Positions 46,604 to 57,638 of a DNA stretch of 64,000 nucleotides are shown in pieces. The DNA comes from Mycoplasma sp. CSL7491-lung. GTDB taxonomy: Bacteria; Bacillota_I; Bacilli_A; Mycoplasmatales; Metamycoplasmataceae. The position numbers and the translations under genes were made by a program. The notes beneath the pieces are model-generated. The model was not told the origin of the DNA, did not search any database, and saw only the letters and a program-made list of their open reading frames with translations. The stretch is from the NCBI RefSeq assembly GCF_018913965.1, contig NZ_JAHMHG010000001.1, positions 186,001 through 250,000 on the forward strand. The letters run 5' to 3'. Numbering within the stretch: the stretch's first letter is position 1; each line of letters starts with the position of its first letter.

Positions 46604-48020
46604 ACAGTTCTCCTTTATTATTTAATGAATAAATTATATATCTTTTAATATCACTACTTGAAAAAGTGTAATATCCACCACTTTTATATTTGTTAAGTAA
46701 TGTGATATATTTAACAAAATCATCATTTAAAATTTTTTTTAAATCATTTATTTTTATATCTCCTAAAATATATAATCCCGAATATACACCAACACCTTTT
46801 TTAGCAATGTTTAATTTTATATCCTTTGATGTTTTTAATAATGAGTTGATTGTAATTTTATCTTTGTGAATATCTTTTATACCTTGACTTCTACCAAAAG
46901 CATATCAAGGTGAATTTTTATCTATACTTCTTTTTTCTAATTCTATTTTATTTTCTAAAAAATAATTTTGAATATTAGATTCTAATTGATTAAAATCTAA
47001 TATATTTCCTTTTTCATCATAGGGATAAATTATTTCTTTTTCTTTATTTATGGAACCCTTAAATACAGGAATAATATGTTTTGATTTAAAACCAAATGAA
47101 TCTTTAATAAAAATTTTATCTGATAATGTTGCTAATCCATTTTTTACCAAAATATCATAATTATCATTTTTTAAATCATAAGTTAATATTTTATTTAGTT
47201 TACCAATATCTTTTTTTGTTCCAAAATAGAAATTATCATTTATATAAAAGTTTTTAGAATCTAATGTAGATATTAGAATAATATCATTATTTATATATTC
47301 ATAATAATCGACTTTATTTTGCTTATGATTTTTATTCAAAGTAAATATTCCTGTGTAAGTTGTTATGCTTTTAAATGGTTGATTATGTTTTAAATTAATA
47401 AAACTTTCAAACATTTGATTATTTACTATATATTTTCTAAATTCTGAACCAGCTTTACTATTAATTATTGATGAAGGAGTTATATAAGACAATATACCTT
47501 TATCATTTAACATATTCATACCTAGTTCATAGAAAACAATAAATAAATCAGTCATACCATTTTTTGAAAAATTCATTTTTTTAATTGCTTCATAATTATT
47601 TTTTAAATTATGTATTCTAACATAAGGTGGATTACCAATAACATAGTCCATTTTATTATTGTATTTTTCAACATTCAAAGTATTATCATTAATAATATCT
47701 CATTTAATATTTTCAATACCTAAATTATTAATAACTTTATTTAACCTACCTATACATTTATTTCTTTCGGATAAATCTATCTCAATTCCGTGAATATATG
47801 TTTCTAATTCTTGCTCAATTCCATTATAACTTTTGAATTTTTTGTAATATTCTAAACAATATCTTTTTACTATTTCTATTAAAAAAGCACCATCTCCACA
47901 AGAATTATCAATGATATGTTTTTTTAATATTTTAGAATTGTTATATTTTGCTTGGTTTAAAATTAAATCAACAATATGAGGAGGAGTATACACTTTACCA
48001 AGTTCTTTAACTTTACTCAT
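46596..48020 (-). CDS. Type II adenine-N6 DNA methyltransferase (TaqI/Eco57I-like, gamma class)
   Basis: A 474-residue methyltransferase. IIDNSCGDGAFLIEI near residues 38-52 is motif I (SAM binding), and VIGNPPYVRIH near 130 is the catalytic NPPY. The large C-terminus is the target-recognition region. ATG 48020 lies behind GAGAGGTGG. The stop overlaps the endonuclease start, and its own start overlaps the transposase stop (ATGAGTAA). It protects host DNA and is likely paired with the next gene. No frameshift or nonsense is visible, in contrast to the type III locus nearby. Confidence 0.88.
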
Positions 48021-48921
48021 AACTACCACCTCTCCATATATTCTTAATTATCTCTTTAAATATCACATCATCTTTATGATTTTGTCTACACTCAAACTCA
48101 TTTAGATAATATGGTAAATGCTTTTTAGAAACCTCGATATAAGTTCCTTTGAGTCCTCTTTTTAAGCAACTTCACATTCCTTCTATTCCATTAGTTAATA
48201 CTCTAATGTCTTCATATCTTACATACTCTTTATTAGAGTGATTTACTACTCTATGACTAAATCAATCATCAGCATTCTTTAGGACTCTTCGATAACCTTT
48301 TCATTCATCACTAATTATAGTGGAATCTTTAGAAATATTTGTTCCTAAAAATGCTGAAATGGTTTTATCATCAACTTTATTAACTAATTCAAACTTAACC
48401 TTATTTGTATCTCTATTCTTGAGTCCTATAATTGATGCTTTTTGTTTGAAGTGAGATAAATCTGTGTTTCTATTTCTTTGGTGTTTATTAGTTTCTCTAC
48501 CACCAACATAAGTTTCATCAACTTCAGTGATTCCTTCAAACATAATATTTCCATCATCATCCATAACGCTTCTAATCTTTTTAGCCATTCTTCAAGCAGT
48601 TTTATAAGTTATTCCTAAACTTATTTCTAACTCTTTAGCACTAACTCTATTTTTACTAATACTAAATAAAAAGATAGCGCGGAATCATAAACTTAATGGT
48701 GTTGAACTATTTTCAAAGATTGTGTCTTTACAAGGAAATAAAGTGTGTCCACATTTAGCAACATATCTTTTAGTTCCTTCAACATTATAATGTTTAGATA
48801 TAACACCACATTTAAGACAATGGTTTAAGTCTTTATATTTAAGATTATAGATATAATCTAAACACTTTTTATCAGTTCCAAATTCTTTTTTTAAGTTCTT
48901 AATATTGTATGTTTTAGACAT
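48013..48921 (-). CDS. IS1595-family transposase (ISXO2-like), intact
   Basis: A 302-residue transposase. An N-terminal zinc ribbon with CLKC near 36-39 and Cys/His near 57 precedes an ISXO2-type catalytic domain. VDETYVGG (first Asp/Glu region), ISDEWKGY (second) and NGIEGMWSCLKRGLKGTY (third) match the DDE-like fold. AAGGAGGT and TATAAT lie before ATG 48921. The stop overlaps the methyltransferase start, so the two are co-translated. I could not find terminal inverted repeats around it. It seems full-length and unbroken. Confidence 0.88.
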
Positions 48922-49006
48922 AAAAAACCTCCTTATTTCCTATATTATAATTATACCATATTACTTACCATAAGGGTATAAAATAATTTAGTTAATTTTA
49001 GAAGAT

Positions 49007-49189
49007 TTACATACCGTTAAGGAATATATACCAAAATTGTTTTACCTTTTGAAGTTGAGTTTTATCTTTTAAATTATCTAAAAGCATTTTACATAATGAT
49101 TTTAGATCTTTATTAAGATCATTTACAGATAATTGATCAATTTTATTTTTGTAATCCTCAAGTAATTGAGAATAATATTTATTTTCCAT
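49007..49189 (-). CDS. Short hypothetical protein
   Basis: A 60-residue frame with Lys/Leu-rich helical character and several Trp/Tyr residues. The frame has no TGA and the ribosome site is weak (GGAT). It may be a remnant or chance frame between the transposase and the gene-free stretch. I recognise nothing in it. Confidence 0.35.
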   Translation of the reverse strand: MENKYYSQLLEDYKNKIDQLSVNDLNKDLKSLCKMLLDNLKDKTQLQKVKQFWYIFLNGM

Positions 49190-49705
49190 ATATTTAATCC
49201 ATTCTTATAATTTAATATATTTTAATTATAAACAATTTTTGTAATTATCATTATTGAAGATTTAATAATAAAATCAAAGTGCTTACTTATATATAAAGTG
49301 TTTTAATTAAATTATATTTTAGAATATCCATTTAATTACATAGTATTCTCTATCTAAAATAATAATTCTAGATGTTAAATTATTTTTTTGATAAATAACT
49401 AGTACAAAAAACTTATTTTTTAAATTTATTAGTATAAAATTTTATTTCTTATTTTTCTGGCTATCTTACAAAAGGATAATTGTTTTTGACTTAATATTTA
49501 ATCTTAAAAAATGATATTTTTATTTTTTATATTTTAGCAAGTTTGTGTTTTAGTGTTTGTAAAATTAAAATAGGGATTGTTCGTAAATGATTATATCTTA
49601 GTAAAGACAAAAAAATAGGGTTTAACCTATTTTGTTATTGCCTTCAATTAAAATTGTTTTTAACTCACTAATTATTTGGACTATCTCAATTTATTAATGA
49701 ATTTA
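49190..49705. other. Gene-free stretch
   Basis: About 500 bases with no supported gene on either strand, very AT-rich. The only structure is a small hairpin at 49612-49633 (AAAATAGG/CCTATTTT), probably the terminator of the leftward gene at 49706-50032. Confidence 0.6.
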
Positions 49706-50032
49706 TTAAAAAAGTTCGAAAATATGCTTAATGAGTATTCTGCCATATTTAGTTAAATCTATATCCATAAACTCTTCCTTTGAAACTTCAAAAGGGCATA
49801 ATTTACTATTATTAGTGCATAAACTAATTTCTTTATGCGAATTTAATAAAAATTGATAAAAATATTCTTGATCCTGTTTATTAAAATTTTGTATTAAAAT
49901 ATCATTTCTATGTACAACTTCAAATTTAGTATGATCAACATTATTTTCTAAATATAATTTTAGGTATTTATGCATTGCAATTTCTCTATCATCAACATTT
50001 TCTATATATTCTTTATGTTTACGTGTTGACAT
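49706..50032 (-). CDS. Hypothetical protein of the accessory island
   Basis: A 108-residue acidic protein with GAGGT before ATG 50032. The composition is normal for a globular protein (Cys twice, many His and Tyr). It has no TGA codon and no membrane segment. It lies immediately downstream of the Fic gene in the same direction with about 90 bases between. An antitoxin or partner role for Fic is possible but purely positional. No family is recognised. Confidence 0.6.
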   Translation of the reverse strand: MSTRKHKEYIENVDDREIAMHKYLKLYLENNVDHTKFEVVHRNDILIQNFNKQDQEYFYQFLLNSHKEISLCTNNSKLCPFEVSKEEFMDIDLTKYGRILIKHIFELF

Positions 50033-50121
50033 GTTTTTACCTCAGATATATGTTTTAAATAAAATTATCGATTAATCTATTTTATGATTACTACTATTAT
50101 AGTATAACATATTAATTTATT

Positions 50122-51165
50122 TTATTTTTTAACATAAAAAGTAGCTTTGCCTTTTCCGCGTCTTTGAATATAATCTTCTTCCACTAACTGTTTTAACATA
50201 TTTTCAATTGTAGCTTTACCAACGCTAGGAACTAATTCCATCATATCATTCTTTGTAAATTTTCCTAATTTATTATCGATTGCATTTTTTACAAGTTCAA
50301 TTGTCGGAATTTTTTGTTCTATATAACCTACTCTTTTTTCAAAATCAATATAAGCAGCTAATATAGTTCTAAGAATATATTTTATAAATGGTAAAGGGTT
50401 TTCTTTGTTGTCGTGTCAACCTATACCGCTCTTTTCTAAAGCTGTATAATAACTATCTTTATTTTTTTCGATCTTTCTTTCTAAACTGATATATTTTCCA
50501 ATAACATAACCTTGTTTATATAATAAAAGGGTGGTTAGCAATCTACTCATTCTACCATTTCCATTATTAAATGGATGAATACAAAGAAAATCGTGGATAA
50601 AAATTGGAATTAAAAGTAGTGAATCTATTTCTTTTTTGTCAAATGCAATATTCAATTCATTGCAAATATTTTTAATTGCGTCTCGTGTTTCGTGCGCGGA
50701 TAAAGGTTTAAATCTTTCTTTTGTATCACCGTACTTATCTTTTTCAATAATAGAGTTTTGTGTACTTTTATATCTACCACCAACCCCTTTTTCGCTATAT
50801 TTAAACAAATCTCTGTGAAGTTGTAAAATATAGTTACTATTAATTGGAATATACTCATAGCTTTCATGAATTGTATTGAGTACATCTCTGTATCCGATAA
50901 TTTCTTCTTCATCTCTATTTTTGGGTGTAGTTTTTTGGTTCATTAACTCTTTTATTCTAACTGTAGTTGTTACAATTCCTTCTATTTTATTAGAATCTTC
51001 TACACTTTGAATTTTAGCAATTTCAACTAATTTATCTAAAACAGCAGGTTTTCTTTTTAAAAAAAGTTCTTGTTTTCCTTTGTGTTCATGAATTTGTGTT
51101 AAAAGATTTACTATTTCGCTATCTCATTTAAGTTTTTTTAAGTTTTTATAATCGAATATTTTCAT
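50122..51165 (-). CDS. Fic family protein (probable AMPylase)
   Basis: A 347-residue Fic protein. HPFNNGNGRMSR near residues 205-216 is the catalytic HPFx(D/N)GNGRxxR motif, with His as base and the Gly-rich turn binding phosphate. The N-terminus carries SNKIEG near residues 58-63, the inhibitory helix motif of class II Fic proteins that clamps ATP binding. The C-terminal 80 residues look like a winged helix that could bind DNA. Fic enzymes add AMP or another nucleotide to Ser, Thr or Tyr of targets. It lies in a defence island, so a stress or anti-phage role is plausible but unproven. Confidence 0.88.
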
Positions 51166-51433
51166 TCGCCTACTCTCCTTTTGTTTCGCCTAATTATAGC
51201 ATATTATTAGGCGATTATTAATAATTTAGTCGATTAATTAATACCATTGTTTAGCAGATAAATTAAAAAGCATTTTTGTTTTTTTATTAAAATACTATGA
51301 ATTTTAAGAATGATCAGAATAAATTAATGAAGTAGACCTAATATTTAAGAAATATTTTATTATTTTTATATTAAACTTGGTTCCTATTTTTAAAGTTTGG
51401 CTACGAATAGAAGATATTTCGTTTAAAAATAAT

Positions 51434-51506
51434 ATTGAATAATTAAAAATGAAATTAAGGGCTAACTCTTAATTTCATTTTTTCTTTAAATATCTTTTGC
51501 TAAATT
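51434..51506. repeat. Direct repeat, right copy (73 bp)
   Basis: Same orientation as 39858-39930. It contains the shared hairpin and the tail codons of the restriction subunit, although no such gene lies here. A second short match (TTTGATTAGTAT) follows in both copies after different spacers. Confidence 0.85.
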
Positions 51507-51542
51507 GTATATTCAACTTATAGTTTGATTAGTATCATTTTT

Positions 51543-52449
51543 TTATATTGTATTATCACCATTCTCTTCTATATCTTTTAAAGTTATACCATTTTCATTT
51601 TTTCAATCGGTTCTACCATTTGTGTTCATCCCTAACACAAATGCTGCTGCGTATGATGGACTATTGAAAAGATAGTTTTTTGTAAGTCTTCCATTTACTA
51701 TTTCATTATTATTTTTACATTTTTTTCTAATTTCTTTTATTGTTTTAGGTATAGAATTTGAATCTTCTAATTCAATAATACTATCTTTTAGTACTACAAA
51801 TCCTTCATTAGTTCTCATACATTTCGATTAAATTATCTTGTTTGATTTTTTGTTTTTACGAGAAAGATACAACATTAATTCTTTTGTTTCTTTAGGGGTA
51901 TTTTTACTTGTATGATCAATTAGTGGGACAAATAATTTATATCCTAAAACACCAAGCACCATTTTTGAATATTCAATTAAGTCTTCTAGTTCTGATTCTT
52001 TTTCTTCAGTAACGTTACCAGGATTGGGATCGTTTTCATTTCTAACTTTAAATCTATCTGTGGAAACGGTCATATTAGTAAATTTATTTTCGAGATAACT
52101 TATTTCTGTTGGTCCAAACGAGTTATTTTGGGTTGTTATCATTACTACGTCGCTAAAGTATGTATTATCCCTTAAGTGTTTCGTCACTCTAAAAAGTATA
52201 CCTTCACCATTTTTACGAATTCCTGCTTGTCCTATATAAACTTCATCTTCATCGTTGTCGTTTTTATCGAATAGAAAATAAACTCCACTTTGTTTCAAGT
52301 CTTGTCTATCTTTGCATTTATCAATATGTGATCTTGGCACTTCTTGGCACTTTATATACAATGCCAGTTCAATTTGCTAATGTACACTTTATTCTTCCAG
52401 TAACATCACCATCCATCAAATAGAGATTAAAATTTTTGCTATTATTCAT
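51543..52449 (-). pseudogene. GIY-YIG nuclease / DUF4357 protein, broken twice
   Basis: Reconstructed length is 298 residues. From ATG 52449 (GGAGA upstream) a 10-base tandem duplication at 52332-52351 shifts the frame. If one unit is removed, the frame runs on through GVYFLFDKN and DEVYIGQAG (GIY-YIG-like core) to a TAA at 51828-51830, and continues in the same frame to TAA 51543-51545 with GFVVLKDS and SPSYAAAFVLG (DUF4357-like). Such proteins may act on DNA or in defence. A Gln codon is the simplest ancestor of the TAA. As it stands the gene cannot make the whole protein. Confidence 0.8.
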
Positions 52450-52823
52450 TTTTTGTGTCTCCGAAATTTTGCTTCTAATATTTATTACTATTAAATTATA
52501 AAATAGTTCTTATTTATAATAAGAAGAAATAGAATTATAATGTATATTTTAAATTTATTTTTTTAAAAGGTTTATAATTAGTATAGGTTGATTTTTATAA
52601 GTCAGCCAAAAATAAAAAAATAAATTGAAGTCATTAGGCTTAAATGTTTTCGAAATAGTTTAATTAAGATTTAATGATACTTTATTATTTCTAAATTAGT
52701 GAAGACACTAATCGTTCTATAATTTTATTTGCGCAGCTCTAATTCGATCTAAAATAAAAAAGAGCTGTGTTTTTAATAAATAATAATTTTTAATTTTTAT
52801 GAAATAATGTAAAATAATATTAA
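52450..52823. other. Gene-free stretch before tRNA-Leu
   Basis: About 370 AT-rich bases with no supported gene. The last part carries promoter-like TAAAATAAT sequence just ahead of the tRNA. Nothing else is recognised. Confidence 0.5.
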
Positions 52824-52908
52824 GCCCGAGTGGTGAAATTGGCAGACACGCTAGACTAAGGATCTAGTGGAGCAATCCGTGCAGGTTCAAGTCCTGTCTT
52901 GGGCACCA
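52824..52908 (+). tRNA. tRNA-Leu (anticodon read as AAG)
   Basis: Acceptor GCCCGAG pairs with CTTGGGC, and a long variable arm is present (as for Leu). The anticodon stem CTAGA/TCTAG encloses loop CTAAGGA, giving AAG at the anticodon position, for CUU and CUC codons. A34 is uncommon in bacterial tRNA-Leu. CCA is encoded. The tRNA is about 85 nt. It is transcribed alone between gene-free DNA and a lipoprotein gene. Confidence 0.9.
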
Positions 52909-53021
52909 ACATAATAAAACAATTATATTTTTTATTTATTATAAGTGATAAATAGTAAATATAATTGTTTTTTTCTTTTATAATTAAGTGAATTTAATAA
53001 CAATTATAGTAAAATATAAAT

Positions 53022-54161
53022 ATGTTATTTATTAAAAATAAATTAAAAAAAATGTTAATTAAAATTAGCTTTTCTTCTTTAATTATTTCATTTCCGATTA
53101 TGGTTGTTTCTTGTTCGATTCCAAGCGAGGCAAAGTTTGCAAGCAATATAAACTATTTAGAAAAAAAATATATAAACATTCAGTCTAAAAATGATCCGAA
53201 ATATCGTTTTTTATTGCCAGTAATCAAAAAAAATATTGATCTAATGAAAAAGACAATTAATGAAGATGTTAAAGGTTATGATATTAATACAAACGGTTGA
53301 AATCATTATATACCAAATCAAGAAGCTAAAATTAAGTTAATTGAAGATGTTATTTTGGAAATTGAAAAAATACCAAATGAAAGTATTGAATCTGAAATAA
53401 GATCTGAAAAAATGACTTTACTTTACGCTTTAATAGATGGTTTCGGAGGCATAGATTCTTATTATTTTGATGAATCAAATAGAGAATTATATCAGTTAAA
53501 ATTAGATTATTATGAGCAAAAATTGTACTTTCTTGAAAAAATGACTTATTCAATAGTTAGTGAAGAAGGTAAAATTAAAAATTTATCTTGATCTATAAAA
53601 ACTTTAGTCGATAAAATAAACACTAATAAAAGATTTGAGTTTGAAGATTTGGAACAAATTAACAAAATTCAGAATGATTTTAAAAATTTATACTATGATG
53701 ATTTGAAATTTTCTTTATCATTCGATTTTATGGAACAATTTGATAAATTATTTGATTTATACTATAAGAGATCTGAAAGTATTTTTGTTAAAGTTTTAAA
53801 CAATTATTATAATGCTTTAGAGTTTAAATTAATTATTCCTTCTGGAGATTACCAGAAACTAAGAAATAACTGGAATTATATGAGCCAAATCGTTGATGAT
53901 TATTTTACAAATTTATATGCTTTTGATTTTTCAGACAATAAATTTGATGCATTAGAAATGATTTATAAAAAAATCATAAGCTATGATGCGATTAAAAATG
54001 ATAAAATAGAAGAAATAGAAGAAAAGTTTAATGTTCTAAAAAATGATAAATCAAGTGAAAAATTAGATGATTTTAGAAGTTATCTAATTTCATATTTAAA
54101 TAATATTTTTGATTTAGAATTAATAGATAAATATTTAGATAAAATTAATAAAAATATTTAG
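53022..54161 (+). CDS. Surface prolipoprotein
   Basis: A 379-residue prolipoprotein. The signal peptide is basic then hydrophobic and ends VVSC (Cys near residue 31). A later ATG at 53052 would give a more normal signal length and could be the real start. The mature part is helical and acidic with many Tyr, Asp and Lys. It carries no recognised motif. It is followed within nine bases by the phosphoesterase genes and may be co-transcribed with them. Confidence 0.75.
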
Positions 54162-54169
54162 GAGAAATA

Positions 54170-55135
54170 ATGAAAATAGGAAATTCCCAAGTTGCAATTG
54201 ATGCAATAAAAAAATATAAAAATATAGTGATTTTTCACCATATTAGACCAGATGGTGATTGCTTAGGATCACAACATGGGCTCGCTGAACTAATTAAAAC
54301 AAACTTTCCAGATAAAAATGTTTATACAATTGGTAATAATTATGGTATTTTTGAATTTATGGACTATAAATTCACACCAATTGATCAAATTGATTTTAAT
54401 GATTCTTTATCAATTGTTGTAGATGCTTCTAGTGGTGATAGAATTGAATGTTCTGAATTGCTTTACGAGAAAAAAACAACCGCTAGACTAAGAATTGATC
54501 ATCACCCAAATGATGCTGATATTGAATATGAGTATCAATGAATAGATGAACATTATGTAGCAGCCGCTGAAATGATAGCAAAAATTGCTTATGATGGAAG
54601 TTGAGAAGTTACTCAAAAGGCTTCTGCACATATTTATTTAGGAATCAACACTGATTCAGGTAGATTTTTATATCCAGATACATCACAAAGAACTTACGAA
54701 TTAGTTTCGTTTTTAATGAAAAACGGATTCCATCCAAAAGAAATTTTAAGAGAACTTTCAAAAAGAAGTCTTTTAGATATTAAAATTTCTGGACGTATCT
54801 TGTCTGAATTTAAGCAAGAAGGACGTGTTTTATATTATGTCATAAAAGAAGACTTCTTAAAAGAATTTAACATTGATTCATTTAAAGCTGCACAATATGT
54901 TAATGATTTAGCTAATATTGACAATAATTCTTGTTGAGCCTTATTTGTTCAATTAGAAGATGGTAAGGTTAGAGGAAGACTTAGATCTAACGGACCACTT
55001 GTAAATAAAATCGCAAAACAATATAATGGTGGTGGTCACGACAACGCTGCAGGATTAACTTTAGAAAGTTTTGAACAAATTCCTGAAGTTATTTCAAAAC
55101 TTAATGATTTAATAGTTGAATGAGAGGCAAAATAA
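54170..55135 (+). CDS. DHH/DHHA1 phosphoesterase (NrnA/MgpA-like), copy 1
   Basis: A 321-residue enzyme of the bifunctional oligoribonuclease/pAp phosphatase type. HHIRPDGDCLGSQ near residues 24-36 holds metal ligands, RIDHHPN is the DHH motif, NTDSGRFLYPDT follows, and GGGHDNAAG near the C-terminus is the DHHA1 part. It may degrade short RNAs or pAp. GGAG lies before the ATG, and the stop overlaps the second copy by one base. Confidence 0.88.
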
Positions 55136-56106
55136 TGAAAGTTGGTAATTTAGAACTAGTAACTAAAGAAATTTATAAATATGATTCGATAGTTATATTT
55201 CATCATATTAGACCAGACGGTGATTGTTTAGGTTCACAATTCGGTTTAAAAGAACTAATTAAAACAAATTTTCCTGATAAAAAAGTTTACGCAATAGGAG
55301 ATAGTAAAAATACTTATAATTTTTTAGATTTTACAATGGATCAAATTCCTGATGATGAAATTTTATCAAAATCACTAGGTGTAGTAGTTGATGCAAATGG
55401 TAAAGAAAGAATCGAATCTAGAGAAGTTTTAGATAAAAATTTATTCCCTACAATTATAAGAATTGATCACCATCCTAACGGTGATGATTTAGGTGATAAT
55501 ACAATTAGGTGAGTCGATAGTTCATATTCTGCGGCTGACGAAATGGTTACAGAAATTGCGGTAGTGAACGGTTGAAAAATTACACCTAAAGCAGCAAATT
55601 ATCTTTATTTAGGAATAAATACAGATTCAGGTAGATTTTTATTTAGTACCGTAAAGGCAAGAACCTTATATTTGGCTTCAAAATTATATGAGGCTGGTTT
55701 GGATGCTGATTATATACATAAAAGTTTAGCAACAACTAGTTTAGAAGATTTAAAATATAATTCATGATTATTATCGACTTTGAAAACTAGAGATGGGGTT
55801 GCTTATATTCAAAATTCTCTTGAAGATACACTCAAATTAGGTAAAAACCCTCAATCATCAGTTAAAGTCAATACAATCGCTAATATCAAAGGATTCCCGA
55901 TATGAGTTCAATTTACAGAGGAAGAAGATAGAAGAATTAGAGTTGAATTACGTTCAAATGGTCCGATCGTTAGAAATGTAGCCGTTAAATGAGGTGGCGG
56001 AGGTCATGAACGTGCATCAGGATGCATCATAAACTCATTCGACCAGGTCGAAGAGGTTGTTGATGATTGTGCGGCTGAAGTAATGAGATATTTATCAGAA
56101 AAATAA
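55135..56106 (+). CDS. DHH/DHHA1 phosphoesterase (NrnA/MgpA-like), copy 2
   Basis: A 323-residue paralogue of the preceding gene, with the same motif set: FHHIRPDGDCLGSQ, RIDHHPN, NTDSGRFLF and GGGGHERASG. The metal ligands appear intact in both, so both may be active. The linker regions differ, which may mean different substrates, for example pAp, cyclic dinucleotide products or nanoRNA. A terminator ends the pair. Confidence 0.88.
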
Positions 56107-56121
56107 TTTTATTGCACATTT

Positions 56122-56147
56122 AAATCGCATTTTGTGCGATTTTTTAT
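56122..56147 (+). terminator. Terminator of the phosphoesterase pair
   Basis: AAATCGCA and TGCGATTT form an eight-base stem with a five-base loop, followed by T. Confidence 0.88.
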
Positions 56148-56358
56148 TTATTTTTAACATTATAATTTGTTTAAAAAAGTTTAAAAATATAGCATTTTTA
56201 CATATCATTTTTAACTTTCTGAGATAAAAAAGAGATGATTTTTTTACTTACTTTCTTTCAAAAAATAAAAATAGTAGTGTAATTTGAAAAAGAAAATATT
56301 TTTTTATGTTTTTTAAAAATTACTTAAAAAATAATTTTATGTTATACTTTTATGCGCT

Positions 56359-57582
56359 ATGGAAAAACTAAAAAATAAGTTAAAGTATTTTTTATCAATT
56401 AACATAGGAGTTGTTATGTCTATTTCAACTCTTTCCTGTTCTAGCGATAAAAAAGAAATAGAAAAAAATATTATTACAAACAATAAACAGAAAGGAGGTA
56501 ACGGAAAAGAAAAAAATAATATTAACACAAACGTTGCCTTAAATAAAGAGAGAGATATTTTTGGCAAAGAAAATAAAACTATGGAAAATATAAATTATAA
56601 ATCATATGAGCAACACGTAAAAGAGGCTGAAAAATTTTTAAACTTAAATCAAATTCAAATAAAAAAATTTCAAATTGATGTAAATAATTTATATACGATT
56701 ATCCAAAAACATAAAAAAAGTATCTTAAATAAAAATACAAACATTCAACTTTTAGAAAATGACAAAAATGAATTAGACAAATCAATTAATAATATTAAAC
56801 AATTAATGCGAGAAGGAGTTGAAAAAAGCAAATTAATTGACTCTATAAACGAATGTATCGTTGACATTAATAGTTTAATAAAAGAAGTTGAAGGTTCTGG
56901 GTACGCTAAAGAAACTTTAGTAAAATTAAATGAGCTTATTAATAAAATGAAAATAAAAGAAAAAAACTTTAAAAATACTTTTAAAGAATTAAAAGACTTA
57001 AAAGAAAAGTTAATTACACAAAAAGAAAAAATAAAATTTGAGTATAGATCTAATTTACTTAACGTACAAAAAGAATTATTTCTGAAATATAATCTTCTAA
57101 AAGATAAATTAAATATATCAACAATTAAAAATGACAATAAAATAACAATAAATGATGAACTTAAAAAACAATTATTTGATTTAAGTGAATCAAACTTAGA
57201 ACATTCTAATATTTTAAGTAATATTGAAAAAGTTAAACGAAATATAAATGAAATTTCTGAAATATTAAGTTTATTAGAATTAAATAATAGCATAAAAAAT
57301 ATTAATTTAACCACATTGCAATCGTTAATCGAAAGAGCTAAATATGCTAAAATACATTCTGAAACTTACAATATTTATCATCCTTTAAAATCTCGTGCGA
57401 AAGAAATTATTGAAAGAGCCGAAAAAATAAAAGAATGTGAATTAGATTCTTCATTATGAACTGTGGATTCGAATAATAAAAACGAATTATTCTCCAAAAT
57501 AAAAAACATTATAAATGCCCATTCTTCTTTAAATGAATTTTTAGAAGATTATAGTTTAAATGCATATTACCCTGAACCTTAA
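56359..57582 (+). CDS. Coiled-coil surface prolipoprotein
   Basis: A 407-residue prolipoprotein: basic start, hydrophobic core, Cys near residue 27 (STLSC), then an Asn/Lys/Gly linker. From about residue 75 to 350 the sequence is a nearly continuous heptad pattern of Leu, Ile, Lys and Glu, as in a long rod. GA-module (albumin-binding type) proteins look broadly similar, but I cannot confirm that. The real start is ATG 56359 with weak upstream context. It faces the next gene, separated only by a large hairpin. Confidence 0.8.
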
Positions 57583-57638
57583 TAGAATAAAAAACGCAAA
57601 TAATCTTTTATAGATTACTATGCGTTTTTTATTCTATT
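57582..57638. terminator. Large bidirectional terminator
   Basis: The hairpin is AATAGAATAAAAAACGCA, then inner TAATCT/AGATTA, then TGCGTTTTTTATTCTATT, about 24 paired bases with two small bulges. It lies between two convergent lipoprotein genes and overlaps the end of the minus-strand gene. Confidence 0.88.

Noticed and set aside
48922-49010. Terminal inverted repeat of an IS1595-type element right of the transposase
   Set aside because: Compared by eye with the sequence left of 45880, no convincing match was found, so no element boundaries are annotated.
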